A stretch of DNA of 64,000 nt, taken from assembly GCF_001890385.1 (NCBI RefSeq), contig NZ_CP018221.1:3297001-3361000 (forward strand). The letters are read 5' to 3'. Source of the stretch: Tardibacter chloracetimidivorans. GTDB taxonomy: Bacteria > Pseudomonadota > Alphaproteobacteria > Sphingomonadales > Sphingomonadaceae. The first letter of the stretch is position 1, and every line of letters begins with the position of its first letter. Of the stretch, positions 45,031 through 52,758 are shown one piece after another. The translations under genes were made by a program, and so were the position numbers. The notes under the pieces are model-generated. The model was not told the origin of the DNA. It saw only the letters and a list, made by a program, of their open reading frames with translations, and ran no database searches.

Positions 45031-45071
45031 AAATCTTTATGTTCTATGCGGTGCATCAGGCGGATTTATTC
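45031..45071 (-). promoter_or_regulatory. 41-nt regulon module, copy 4 (TonB receptor operon)
   Basis: Minus strand: GAATAAATCCGCCTGAT, six bases, CATAGAAC, five bases, GATTT, matching copy 1 at 25 of 41 positions without gaps. It lies about 290 bp upstream of the TonB receptor ATG in the 361-bp gene-free stretch 44740-45100. Nothing else in that stretch is recognised. Confidence 0.55.
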
Positions 45072-45100
45072 TTCGGCGAGTCGCAAAGCCTGCGGCGGCC

Positions 45101-45480
45101 CTAACGCATAAGCGCCATCTCTTCTGCCATCGTCGGATGAAGGGCGATGGTGTCGTCGAAATCCTGCTCGGTGAGACCCGCTTTGACGGCAATCGCCGCC
45201 AGCTGGAGCATCTCGGGAGCGTCGGGACCGATCATATGCACGCCAAGAACCACGTCATTTTAGGGATGAATGACCATTTTGTACAAAGCGCGCTCTTCGC
45301 GACCGGCGAGGACATTCTTCATGTGGGCGTCGCGCCTGTCGCAACGAGGATGACTCGGGCGGTTAGTTCGCGCTCTCCGACGAGAACCAGATGTGGTCCA
45401 GCGATGACCGCTCGGCCGCGATGGACCTCCACGCCACTGCTGGCCAAGGTCGCACCATAGGCATCCTCGAGCCTCAAGGC
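45101..45480 (-). pseudogene. gor: Glutathione-disulfide reductase remnant with internal deletion
   Basis: The minus strand encodes two pieces of a glutathione reductase-like flavoprotein in different frames. The upstream piece, LRLEDAYGATLASSGVEVHR to RVILVATGATPT, matches the segment ending in the conserved ATG motif. The downstream piece, MKNVLAGREERALYKMVIHP then [20 protein letters not shown] and [18 protein letters not shown], matches the C-terminal interface domain. Between them about 250-300 residues are missing and the frame shifts. A TAA interrupts IHP/NDV. The gene is clearly dead. It lies between the BKACE gene and copy 4 of the regulon module. Confidence 0.85.
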
Positions 45481-45534
45481 CTCTGAGGCGACGTGGTCGC
45501 GAAACGTCGGTCAGCCGAGGCGAGCGCTCCCCGA

Positions 45535-46464
45535 TCAGACCGAGATTCCGGCCCTTCCCTTTAGGCCTAGCATTTCCCTGGCCTCGGCCGGCGTCGCTGG
45601 CTCGAGGCCCATCTCGGCAAGGATGCGTACCGCCTTTGCGACTTGCTCGGCGTTGGAGCGCGCAAGTTTGCTCGGCTCGATGAACAGGCTGTCCTCCAAG
45701 CCGACCCTAACATTGCCACCAAGCAATGCGGCCTGCGTGATGAAGGGCATTTGATGGCGCCCGGCAGCAAGGACCGACCAGGAATAGGTTTCCGCGCCGA
45801 ACAGCCGATCGGCCGTCTGCTTCATGAACATCAAGTTTTCGAGATCAGCGCCGATCCCGCCGAGAATCCCGAAGATATGCTGAATGAAGAATGGGGGCTT
45901 TACCAGACCTCGCTCGACGAAGTGAGCAAGATTGTAGAGGTGACCGACATCGTAGCATTCATGCTCGAATTTTGTCCCGTGTTCGCTCATTTTCTCGAGG
46001 ATATAAGCGATATCGCGAAAGGTGTTGCGGAAGATGTATGAATCCGAATTTCGGACATAGGGTTCCTCCCATTCGTGCTTCCATTGCGAGATACGCTTGC
46101 CTGCATTGAAGAACGCGAAGTTGATGCTTCCCATGTTCAGCGAGCACATTTCGGGCCGGAACCGTTCGGCCGCCATCAGTCGCTGCTCGACGGTCATCTG
46201 GGTGCTTCCACCGGTGGTGATGTTGATGACGGCGTCGGTCGCGCCGTGAATTTGCTGGAGGAACCGCGCATTTACGCCTGGATCACCGGTAGGCTCTCCG
46301 GTCTCCGGGTTGCGCGCATGCAGATGGAGAATGGCGGCACCCGCCTCCGCCGCCGCGATCGACTGGTCCGCGATCTCCTGTGGCGTGACGGGCAATGCTT
46401 CCGACATGGTCGGCGTGTGTGCCGAACCGGTGACGGCGCAAGAAATGATGACCTTATTCTTCAT
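45535..46464 (-). CDS. Beta-keto acid cleavage enzyme (BKACE, DUF849)
   Basis: The 309-residue protein matches the BKACE family. The N-terminus is VIISCAVTGSAHTPTMSEALP, and the zinc histidines are in AILHLHARNPETGEPTGD (His47, His49). NITTGGSTQMTVEQRL, KFEHECYDVGHLYNLAHFVE and GGNVRVGLEDSL are further family blocks. BKACE enzymes react a beta-keto acid with acetyl-CoA to give acetoacetate and a CoA ester. Specificity varies between subfamilies and cannot be read here. It is co-directional with the FAH-family and NTF2-like genes in one operon. Confidence 0.92.
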   Translation of the reverse strand: MKNKVIISCAVTGSAHTPTMSEALPVTPQEIADQSIAAAEAGAAILHLHARNPETGEPTGDPGVNARFLQQIHGATDAVINITTGGSTQMTVEQRLMAAERFRPEMCSLNMGSINFAFFNAGKRISQWKHEWEEPYVRNSDSYIFRNTFRDIAYILEKMSEHGTKFEHECYDVGHLYNLAHFVERGLVKPPFFIQHIFGILGGIGADLENLMFMKQTADRLFGAETYSWSVLAAGRHQMPFITQAALLGGNVRVGLEDSLFIEPSKLARSNAEQVAKAVRILAEMGLEPATPAEAREMLGLKGRAGISV

Positions 46465-46508
46465 GTCTTCTTGAATTCCTTTGAAACCACGCCCGGCGTC
46501 GATCCGAC

Positions 46509-47396
46509 CTAGTCTGCGGATTGCTCGGCGTTTTCATCTGCCACCACGATGTTTTCGATGAACCCTATAGCGGAGATTTCCGCCCGCATGACGTCGCCTA
46601 TGCTCAGAAAACGAGGCGGATCGGATGCCATTCCGACCCCGGCCGGGGTCCCGGTCGCGAGGATATCGCCGGGCTTCAGGGTCATGACCGTCGAAAGATA
46701 GGAGATCTGTTCGAAGATGTTATGGATCATGTGACGTGTATTACTGCTTTGCCGCTGCTCGCCATTGACGAACATCCGGATGTCGAGCGTATGGGGATCA
46801 TCGATCTCGTGAGCGAGCGTCAGCCATGGGCCCGTCGGGCCGTGCGTGTCGAAGGACTTGCCGAGCGTGATGGTCGCGCTCCGGAACTGCCAGTCGCGGG
46901 CCGACACGTCGTTTGCCACCATATAGCCGCCGATCACGTCGCGGGCCGCCGCGCTGGATACATTGCGGCAGCGGCGCCCGATCACGACAGCCAACTCGAC
47001 CTCGTAATCCAGCTGCTGCGAGACGGCGGGTTTTACGACCCCATCAAATGGCCCGATGATGCAGGAGACCTGCTTGTTGAACCAGAGCTGCGACGATGGC
47101 GCCTGAAGCCCGGCTTTTGCGGCCTCGGACGCATGGTCGCGGTAATTCAGGCCAATGCCGAGATATTTCTCCGGGTTCGGGACGGGCGGCAGCAAGTGGA
47201 GATCCCGTAGGGCGACATGAGGCAGCCCGGCGTCTTCCAGCGCCTGGAACGCCGTCAGCGCAGAGGATCCAGCCGCAAGAAAGTCTATGACCGTGCTGGG
47301 CATCTGGGGACCCAGCGCCGCCAAATCCACCACATGATCACCGAACAGCTTGCCGAGATGCGGCCGGCCGTCGAGCTGAAAGGATACCAGCGGCAT
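46509..47396 (-). CDS. Fumarylacetoacetate hydrolase-family protein
   Basis: The 295-residue protein has the FAH-fold motifs KYLGIGLNYRDHASEA, LWFNKQVSCIIGPFDGV, LDYEVELAVVIGRR (metal acid residues), GGYMVANDVSARDWQ, KSFDTHGPTGPWL and GDILATGTPAGVG. Family members hydrolyse C-C bonds of acylpyruvates, or act as hydratases or decarboxylases in meta-cleavage pathways. GGAGG sits four bases before ATG 47396; a start 28 codons upstream would overlap the preceding gene. It is a good candidate for a late step after extradiol cleavage. Confidence 0.9.
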   Translation of the reverse strand: MPLVSFQLDGRPHLGKLFGDHVVDLAALGPQMPSTVIDFLAAGSSALTAFQALEDAGLPHVALRDLHLLPPVPNPEKYLGIGLNYRDHASEAAKAGLQAPSSQLWFNKQVSCIIGPFDGVVKPAVSQQLDYEVELAVVIGRRCRNVSSAAARDVIGGYMVANDVSARDWQFRSATITLGKSFDTHGPTGPWLTLAHEIDDPHTLDIRMFVNGEQRQSSNTRHMIHNIFEQISYLSTVMTLKPGDILATGTPAGVGMASDPPRFLSIGDVMRAEISAIGFIENIVVADENAEQSAD

Positions 47397-47413
47397 GTGT
47401 CCTCCGAGCGCAA

Positions 47414-47800
47414 TCAGGGTTTCGCGAGGAAGGCGTTGTGGCAGGTGTTCTGCCTCCAGCCATCCTCGACGCGAATCCAAAGCTGCATCACGACCGCGTC
47501 CACCTCACGACGCTGGTTGGTCCCGCGTAGCGATATAGTCTGACGAAGCGGCCCGTTCACGACGACGACGTCGCCATAAGCGCGCATCTGGAGAGCGCCG
47601 CGCTCGACCCGATGGAAGCAATATTTATCCTGTACACCCAACAGATAGGTGGCCTTGTCCTCGATATCCCCGGTTCCATGAATGTGCACGAGGTCGTCGG
47701 CCATCAAGCCGCCGAGCGTGCCAACGTCGCCTGCCATCAGCGCCTCGCAGCGTAGCCCCTCCAGGCGCCCGATCTCCTGCCGCACCGCCTCGTCAATCAT
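47414..47800 (-). CDS. NTF2-like (SnoaL/DUF4440-type) protein, first copy
   Basis: This 128-residue protein has a cone-fold pattern: helical start (RLEGLRCEALMAGDVGTLGG), a LMADDLVHIHGTGDIEDKAT loop, and beta strands ending VVMQLWIRVEDGWRQNTCHN. Family members are small enzymes (isomerases, dehydratases) or orphan binding proteins. No specific reaction can be assigned. It opens the operon continuing with the FAH and BKACE genes, downstream of copy 1 of the 41-nt module. Confidence 0.8.
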   Translation of the reverse strand: MIDEAVRQEIGRLEGLRCEALMAGDVGTLGGLMADDLVHIHGTGDIEDKATYLLGVQDKYCFHRVERGALQMRAYGDVVVVNGPLRQTISLRGTNQRREVDAVVMQLWIRVEDGWRQNTCHNAFLAKP

Positions 47801-47888
47801 CGCGCGCGCCAGATGTCAGGGACGATAGATCGCGAAGAAGTCGGTGAAGAATCATGCCGCGAAGCAAGCACGAGGCAGAGGACGGAAC

Positions 47889-47929
47889 AAATACCGTGTT
47901 TCAATGCCGCCTATCAGTCGAATTGATGC
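47889..47929 (-). promoter_or_regulatory. 41-nt regulon module, copy 1 (NTF2/FAH/BKACE operon)
   Basis: Minus strand: GCATCAATTCGACTGAT, six bases, CATTGAAA, five bases, TATTT. The left part contains the inverted repeat ATCA-N7-TGAT. It ends 88 bp before the NTF2-like start codon. It is used here as the reference copy because it is the best match to the others (31/41 with copy 2, 30/41 with copy 3, 29/41 with copy 6). Confidence 0.75.
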
Positions 47930-48001
47930 TCACGAAATGAGGACGCCAGACGCGCGTTCACCGCACTCGCCAAGCCGAGCCTCGTCCATATGTTGTGTGG
48001 G

Positions 48002-49174
48002 CTAGACGACGATCCTACGCGCCTCAAGCGCAGCAATCTCAACCGGATCAAAGCCGACATCGCTGAGCACGGCGTGCGTGGTAGAGGTTCCGGACTCCAT
48101 GTCGAACGGTCTGCCGAGAACCGAGCGTGAGTAGGTTGGAGCCGGCGCCGGCTGGGAGCGGCCGGCGACGTCGACAAAAGTCTCGATCGCGCGATTATGG
48201 GGGTCATGGGTCGCTTCAGCCATCGAAAGCACTGGCGCGTAGCAAGCGTCAGTCTGCATCAGAAGTTCGTCCCACTCGGCCCGCGTGCGCGACCGGAAGA
48301 CCGCAGTCAGGGCTTCGCGTTGCGCATCCCAGGACTCCCTGTCATATTGCTGCGCGAACGCCGGATGCCGATCCAGGGCAAGAAGGCGGACCAATTCCCT
48401 GAAAAAAGCTGGTTCGAGAGCCCCGACAGCGACATGGCGCCCGTCTGACGTCTCGTAGACATCGTAAAAGGGGGCGCCGGAGTCGAACAGATTGACGCCA
48501 CGCTCATCCGACCACTGATCTGCGGCGCGCTTGGAATAGATGGCGGTCATCAGAAGGGCGCTGCCTTTGACCATCGAGCAATCGACGACCTGCCCGTCGC
48601 CGGTCGTGCGCGCATGAAGGATTGCGGCCAGCATGCCAAACCCGAGCATCATCGCGCCGCCGCCATAGTCGCCGACCAGATTCATGGGCAGGACGGGCTT
48701 CTCGCCTGCCCTTCCGATCCCGTTCAGCACGCCGGAGAGGGCGATGTAATTGATGTCATGGCCAGCCACGGCTGCATATGGGCCATGCTGTCCCCACCCC
48801 GTCATGCGACCGTAGACCAGCCTGGCATTTTCGGCGAAGAGATCTTCCGGCCCAAGTCCGAGACGCTCCATCGTGCCCGGCCGGAAGCCCTCAATGATGG
48901 CATCGGCACCGCTCGCCAACTGCCTCGCGAGTCGCACACCCTCGGGTTGCTTGAGGTCGATGGCGATGGAACGGCGCGATCGCGTGACGAAGTCCAGTTC
49001 AGGCGCCGGTACCAGGCCGACCGAGGTAAACGGGCCGGGTCGGTCGACGCGAATAACCTCGGCGCCGTGGTCGGCGAGCATCATCGCACAAAAAGGCCCT
49101 GGTCCCAGGCCGGCGAATTCGATTACGCGCAGCCCGGCGAGCGGCCCGTTGTTGACCTGCGGTGTCATGAGCAT
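48002..49174 (-). CDS. CaiB/BaiF-fold enzyme, alpha-methylacyl-CoA racemase-like
   Basis: The 390-residue protein contains VIEFAGLGPGPFCAMMLADH, IEGFRPGTMERLGLGPEDL, GRMTGWGQHGPYA, GHDINYIALSGVL and LVGDYGGGAMM. His139 and Asp169 fall in the positions of the catalytic His126/Asp156 pair of mycobacterial AMACR, with the same 30-residue spacing. This favours 2-methylacyl-CoA racemisation over CoA transfer, though the family contains both. Two adjacent ATGs (49174 and 49168) are possible starts. It follows the NTF2-like gene in the GST-SDR-NTF2-AMACR operon. Confidence 0.88.
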   Translation of the reverse strand: MLMTPQVNNGPLAGLRVIEFAGLGPGPFCAMMLADHGAEVIRVDRPGPFTSVGLVPAPELDFVTRSRRSIAIDLKQPEGVRLARQLASGADAIIEGFRPGTMERLGLGPEDLFAENARLVYGRMTGWGQHGPYAAVAGHDINYIALSGVLNGIGRAGEKPVLPMNLVGDYGGGAMMLGFGMLAAILHARTTGDGQVVDCSMVKGSALLMTAIYSKRAADQWSDERGVNLFDSGAPFYDVYETSDGRHVAVGALEPAFFRELVRLLALDRHPAFAQQYDRESWDAQREALTAVFRSRTRAEWDELLMQTDACYAPVLSMAEATHDPHNRAIETFVDVAGRSQPAPAPTYSRSVLGRPFDMESGTSTTHAVLSDVGFDPVEIAALEARRIVV

Positions 49175-49270
49175 GCCCCGGCAAGCATCTGGCAGCGCTG
49201 CTTACGACCGAGACGGCCGGCGACCGAGCGATCGAGCGGATGATCCCCGACCGCGGCGTTACGTTGCACT

Positions 49271-49699
49271 CTAGGAGTCCGGCGAGACGACACGCGCATC
49301 GCCATCACTCCAAATGGGCCGCGCGGTCAGGCGTGCAATCCGCCAATCGCCACCGCCTCGCTTCAGTCTGACGGCATATTTGCCGCCGGCCGTATACCGC
49401 CGGGGGACTCCCGAATCCAACCGCACATGGTGTGCCACTATATCGCATGTGAGCGACGCACAGTCGTCAATGATCTCGATAATGAAATTGGCCAGCATGT
49501 GCTGCGTGGCGTCCAGCGGATCGAGAACAGCCTTAAGCAGGTCTGCGATCGCGGCATCGCCTTCATACGATCGATCACTGCCGGAATGCTCGAAGATCGC
49601 ATCCTCGTGCAAGCAGCTCTTAATCCCGGAATAGTCCCGGGCATCGAGGCAAAAGACATATGTAGACATCAGCTGCTGTATGGCCTCGCGATCCGTCAT
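49271..49699 (-). CDS. NTF2-like (SnoaL_4-type) protein, second copy
   Basis: This 142-residue protein begins MTDREAIQQLMSTYVFCLDA and contains LHEDAIFEHSGSDRSYEGDA and ATQHMLANFIIEIIDD, a common pattern of small SnoaL-like proteins in aromatic and steroid degradation clusters. It might be an isomerase, hydratase or ring-cleavage helper; sequence does not decide. It is distinct from the other NTF2-like gene in the island. It lies between the SDR and AMACR-like genes. Confidence 0.8.
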   Translation of the reverse strand: MTDREAIQQLMSTYVFCLDARDYSGIKSCLHEDAIFEHSGSDRSYEGDAAIADLLKAVLDPLDATQHMLANFIIEIIDDCASLTCDIVAHHVRLDSGVPRRYTAGGKYAVRLKRGGGDWRIARLTARPIWSDGDARVVSPDS

Positions 49700-49768
49700 G
49701 CCGATCCTCTCGTTCTCGTAGATGTTTTCGCGAGGCGAAGAATCATACGGAGAATGCCTGCATATCTC

Positions 49769-50698
49769 TTAGCCAACGCCTAGGTTCGCCTGCCAGTGCG
49801 CCATACCATCGAACGCATCGACCGGCTGGTAGAGCTCGTCGGTCCCGGTGATCTCCTTCATGTGCGCGACGATCGCCTCCGGCGTCAGCGCGCGATCGAC
49901 GAACCCTCGGCCGCCTCCGACGACATATCGGTTGACCAGACCACCCCAGACCTCGAACGTCTGGCCGGTGACGTCACAGGCATCGCTCCCGAGCCATACG
50001 ATCGCGGGTGCAACCATTTCTGGCGGGAAGGCCTTCTTCATCGCTTCCATTGTCTCTTGATCGGGTACGAGCCCGGCAACATCAGCACCAAACATACGGG
50101 TAAAGCCGCCTGGGCAGACAGTATTCACGCGTACGTTAAACTCCTTTCCCTCCGTAGCGAGCGAGCGAGCGAAGCCGTAGATGGCCGCCTTAGCGGCACT
50201 ATATGCGGTTGCGTCCGGTAAACCGTACATGCCCCCACCGGAGGCCGTCATGATGACGCTGCCGCTATGTTGGGCAGTTAGGATCGGCCATGCTGCCTGG
50301 GTGACATTAACGTGTCCGCCCAAGTGAATGCGCATTTGCTGTTCGAAATCCTCGAGCGGCGTCTCGATGAAGGGCTTGGAGTGAGCGATACCGGCGTTGT
50401 TGACGACGATGTCGAGCCGACCAAAGTGTTCTATCGCGGTGCGCACGATTCCGAGACCGCCTTCCTTGGTCGTGACGTCATCGCCGTTGGCTGCAGCACG
50501 ACCGCCTTTTGAGCGGATCGAGTCCACGACCTCATCGGCAACGCTGGTGTCCCGCCCCGCTCCATCCAGTGCGCAACCAAGATCATTCACCACAACCGCT
50601 GCGCCCCGCTCGGCAAGAAGAAGAGCGTGCCCTCGGCCAATGCCTCGCCCCGCCCCGGTGACAATTGCAACTTTTCCTTCAAGCGATATGTTGGCCAT
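49769..50698 (-). CDS. Short-chain dehydrogenase/reductase (MFE-2/17-beta-HSD4-like)
   Basis: The 309-residue SDR has the NAD(P) motif VTGAGRGIGRGHALLLAERG, the DLGCALDGAGRDTSVADEVV insert typical of multifunctional-enzyme-2-type 3-hydroxyacyl-CoA dehydrogenases, NNAGIAHSKP, and the catalytic Ser/Tyr/Lys set in ASGGGMYG and AYSAAKAAIYG. It probably oxidises a 3-hydroxyacyl-CoA or a similar alcohol. ATG 50698 follows AGAGGGGTGAAC; the frame upstream is not conserved. Confidence 0.9.
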   Translation of the reverse strand: MANISLEGKVAIVTGAGRGIGRGHALLLAERGAAVVVNDLGCALDGAGRDTSVADEVVDSIRSKGGRAAANGDDVTTKEGGLGIVRTAIEHFGRLDIVVNNAGIAHSKPFIETPLEDFEQQMRIHLGGHVNVTQAAWPILTAQHSGSVIMTASGGGMYGLPDATAYSAAKAAIYGFARSLATEGKEFNVRVNTVCPGGFTRMFGADVAGLVPDQETMEAMKKAFPPEMVAPAIVWLGSDACDVTGQTFEVWGGLVNRYVVGGGRGFVDRALTPEAIVAHMKEITGTDELYQPVDAFDGMAHWQANLGVG

Positions 50699-50792
50699 GT
50701 TCACCCCTCTCCTGTTGACCAACCAGCCCCATGGGCCGCCAAAGGCGAAGCCTTCCGCAGCCATTGTACTTATTTTTCCGGTTGAGACCCAA

Positions 50793-51485
50793 TCACGCGC
50801 CAGCGCGTATGTGCTTGTACAGGTATTTTCGGCTCTCTTCGTCTGGCGCACTGAAGGCGCTCGCGAACCGTTCCTTGACGGCAAGGACGCGCGCCGCAGC
50901 CGGCCGGGCATCAATCGTGTCGACCAGGCGCTTGAGATGCGGGAATTCGGTCCAGGCATCTTCACCGGCAATCATCGGGGCCATTTGACCATAGCTCCAG
51001 ATCGCCATGTCGGCGATGCTGTAGGTGTCCGCGACCATATATTCGCGATCCGCGAGGTGCTTGTTCACGACCCCATAGTGGCGACGCGCTTCATATTGGT
51101 AACGCTCATGGGCATATCCCTGGCCCGGCTCGGGCGCAAAGTACTTGAAGTGAGCGGCCTGGCCGGAGAATGGGCCGATGCCGCTGCCGGCGAAAATCAC
51201 CCAGGACAGCATCGACGCTCGATTTTGGGGATCGTCCTTCGGCGGAAGGAATTTATCGTGCTTGTCGGCCAGGTGGATCAAGATTGCCGAACTGTCGAAC
51301 ATGATCACGCCGTCGTCGTCGATAGCGGGCGTCTTGCCGTTCGGATTAATGGCAAGATATTCCGGCTTATGCTGGGCGCCGCGCTGCAGATCGATGGGGA
51401 TCGGCTCGTAAGGAATGCCGGACTCCTCCAGAAAGAGGACAAGCTTGGTTGAGCTTGATGTCCACGAGAAATAAAATTTCAACAT
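50793..51485 (-). CDS. Glutathione S-transferase-family protein
   Basis: The 230-residue protein has a thioredoxin-like N-domain (MLKFYFSWTSSSTKLVLFLE, NPNGKTPAIDDDGVIMFDSSAI) and an all-helical C-domain (YMVADTYSIADMAIWSYGQM). It resembles YfcG/YghU-type (Nu class) and lignin-etherase-related GSTs. In catabolic clusters such enzymes cleave ethers, remove halogens or isomerise ring-cleavage products using glutathione. GAGG before ATG 51485 supports the start. It is first in the GST-SDR-NTF2-AMACR operon. Confidence 0.88.
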   Translation of the reverse strand: MLKFYFSWTSSSTKLVLFLEESGIPYEPIPIDLQRGAQHKPEYLAINPNGKTPAIDDDGVIMFDSSAILIHLADKHDKFLPPKDDPQNRASMLSWVIFAGSGIGPFSGQAAHFKYFAPEPGQGYAHERYQYEARRHYGVVNKHLADREYMVADTYSIADMAIWSYGQMAPMIAGEDAWTEFPHLKRLVDTIDARPAAARVLAVKERFASAFSAPDEESRKYLYKHIRAGA

Positions 51486-51545
51486 CGTTTTCCTCTCTAG
51501 AATCACCGCTATTGGCTTGCTTTAGGAGCATGGCGATCCTGGATA

Positions 51546-51586
51546 AAATATGGAGTTTCGATGTGGCGCATCAGTCGCATTGATAC
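51546..51586 (-). promoter_or_regulatory. 41-nt regulon module, copy 2 (GST/SDR/NTF2/AMACR operon)
   Basis: Minus strand: GTATCAATGCGACTGAT, six bases, CATCGAAA, five bases, TATTT. It matches copy 1 at 31 of 41 positions. It ends 60 bp before the GST ATG within the 337-bp gap 51486-51822, in which no gene is visible. Confidence 0.75.
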
Positions 51587-51822
51587 CTGAAGCCACGAGC
51601 GGAATCCGAGGCCCCGCAAAAGCCTTAGGACATCGTTGACGATAAAAGGAAAGCCGGAGGTCGAACCGAGGACATCGATACCTAATCCGAAGCGCCGGTT
51701 CATCGCAGCGAAATGACAGAGTGGCCGTCCCAAAGCGCGCCGCCCGCTGTAAGCTGACCGGCCTGCTGGGATGCCGGTGACGGCGCTCGTCGCCGGCTGG
51801 GTCATGGATATACGAGGCGGTG

Positions 51823-52365
51823 TCAACGGAACGGGAGGGAACCATGCCCGTCGCCAGTACCCGTATCGAATGGTTCGCACCGCATCATGATGGTTGCCGG
51901 TCCATCAGCGAACTTCGCTTCATCCTCTCTCAACTCACGTGCAATTTCCGGAACCTTGGCGAGTCTAACAACTTCCATCCTTGCGGCCATGTTCGGGTAA
52001 ATAAATTCGGTTATACAATCATAGCCCCATTCGACAGTGCGAGTCGCGGAACCGATGCCCTGCCGGCTCAGGGCGACATAATTACGCTTGTAACTCGTCA
52101 TCAGATGGCCAAAGAACTTCTGGCCAAGCTTGGAATGATATGCTTCATAATGCTTCTTGAATTCCTCTGGCGTCAGGCCAGATTTCCTTTTTATAAGCAT
52201 AATCATTTTGACCGGCTCACTGCTGTCGTCGATGGGCATTAGGGTGCCCTCCTCGCGCAATGAGATCTCCTCAAGGTTTTGCAACGGCATGGTCTCGTGA
52301 GAATCGGGCATTTGCAACGTCTCTTTTTCTTGCTTTTTATCATATGGGTTCAATTCATCAGGCAT
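51823..52365 (-). CDS. EthD-domain protein
   Basis: This 180-residue protein has a polar N-terminal extension of about 50 residues. The EthD-type ferredoxin-like fold follows: VKMIMLIKRKSGLTPEEFKK, HYEAYHSKLGQKFFGHLMTS and DCITEFIYPNMAARMEV. EthD proteins are small dimeric alpha/beta-barrel proteins found in ether-degradation and polyketide clusters; some are decarboxylases or cyclases. The reaction here is unknown. AAGGAG precedes the ATG, inside the end of the small upstream gene. Confidence 0.8.
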   Translation of the reverse strand: MPDELNPYDKKQEKETLQMPDSHETMPLQNLEEISLREEGTLMPIDDSSEPVKMIMLIKRKSGLTPEEFKKHYEAYHSKLGQKFFGHLMTSYKRNYVALSRQGIGSATRTVEWGYDCITEFIYPNMAARMEVVRLAKVPEIARELREDEAKFADGPATIMMRCEPFDTGTGDGHGSLPFR

Positions 52366-52368
52366 TTT

Positions 52369-52623
52369 TCAAAGCTCCTTTGCCGAGATGCTGTCCATGT
52401 TGCGAGAGTGCCTGCCTGGATAGATCGGGATGCGTCTGCGAAGTTTGATTCCATCGATTGCCCAGGTGTATAACCTGTATTCTCGCTCAATCTCGAAGGC
52501 CGCGATTGCCGGCAGCCGTTCAAAACTGTGATGGGTTCGTCGGTCCAAATATTGGAAAGTTTCAACTTTTACAACATGGCCTGCGTTGTCCTGGCTAATG
52601 GCACCGCTTGTGACGGTGGACAT
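52369..52623 (-). CDS. Small hypothetical protein upstream of the EthD gene
   Basis: The frame codes for 84 residues starting MSTVTSGAISQDNAGHVVKV and ending NMDSISAKEL. No domain is recognised. The stop lies three bases before the EthD ATG, whose Shine-Dalgarno sequence is inside this frame, and a weak copy of the 41-nt module lies 42 bp upstream of its ATG. Both points fit the first gene of a two-gene operon, but coding potential is modest. Confidence 0.4.
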   Translation of the reverse strand: MSTVTSGAISQDNAGHVVKVETFQYLDRRTHHSFERLPAIAAFEIEREYRLYTWAIDGIKLRRRIPIYPGRHSRNMDSISAKEL

Positions 52624-52665
52624 GGGAGCCAGACCTATGGCAGCACGATATCATGATCGGCCCCC

Positions 52666-52706
52666 AAATTTTGACCGCGGCGCGATAGTATTAGTCGCGT
52701 TGTCTT
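52666..52706 (-). promoter_or_regulatory. Weak 41-nt regulon module, copy 5 (EthD operon)
   Basis: Minus strand: AAGACAACGCGACTAAT, then 19 bases, then AATTT. The core CAAnGCGACTnAT fits copy 2 at 11 of 13 bases. The terminal ATTT is at the same distance, but the middle CATYGAAA block is missing. It lies in the divergent gap between the EthD operon and the epimerase-like gene. Confidence 0.35.
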
Positions 52707-52758
52707 TACGGATCGAAATAAGGCTCGATCATAAACGTTCCTAACATGGAGTTCATTT

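Noticed and set aside
44894-45460. 188-codon plus-strand frame opposite the gor remnant
   Set aside because: Its sequence is antisense to the recognisable glutathione reductase pieces and includes no domain of its own.
52688-52728. Possible additional plus-strand copy of the 41-nt module before the epimerase-like gene (GTAT and ATCGAAA at correct spacing)
   Set aside because: Only about 16 of 38 positions match and the CTGAT core is missing; it also overlaps the weak minus-strand copy.
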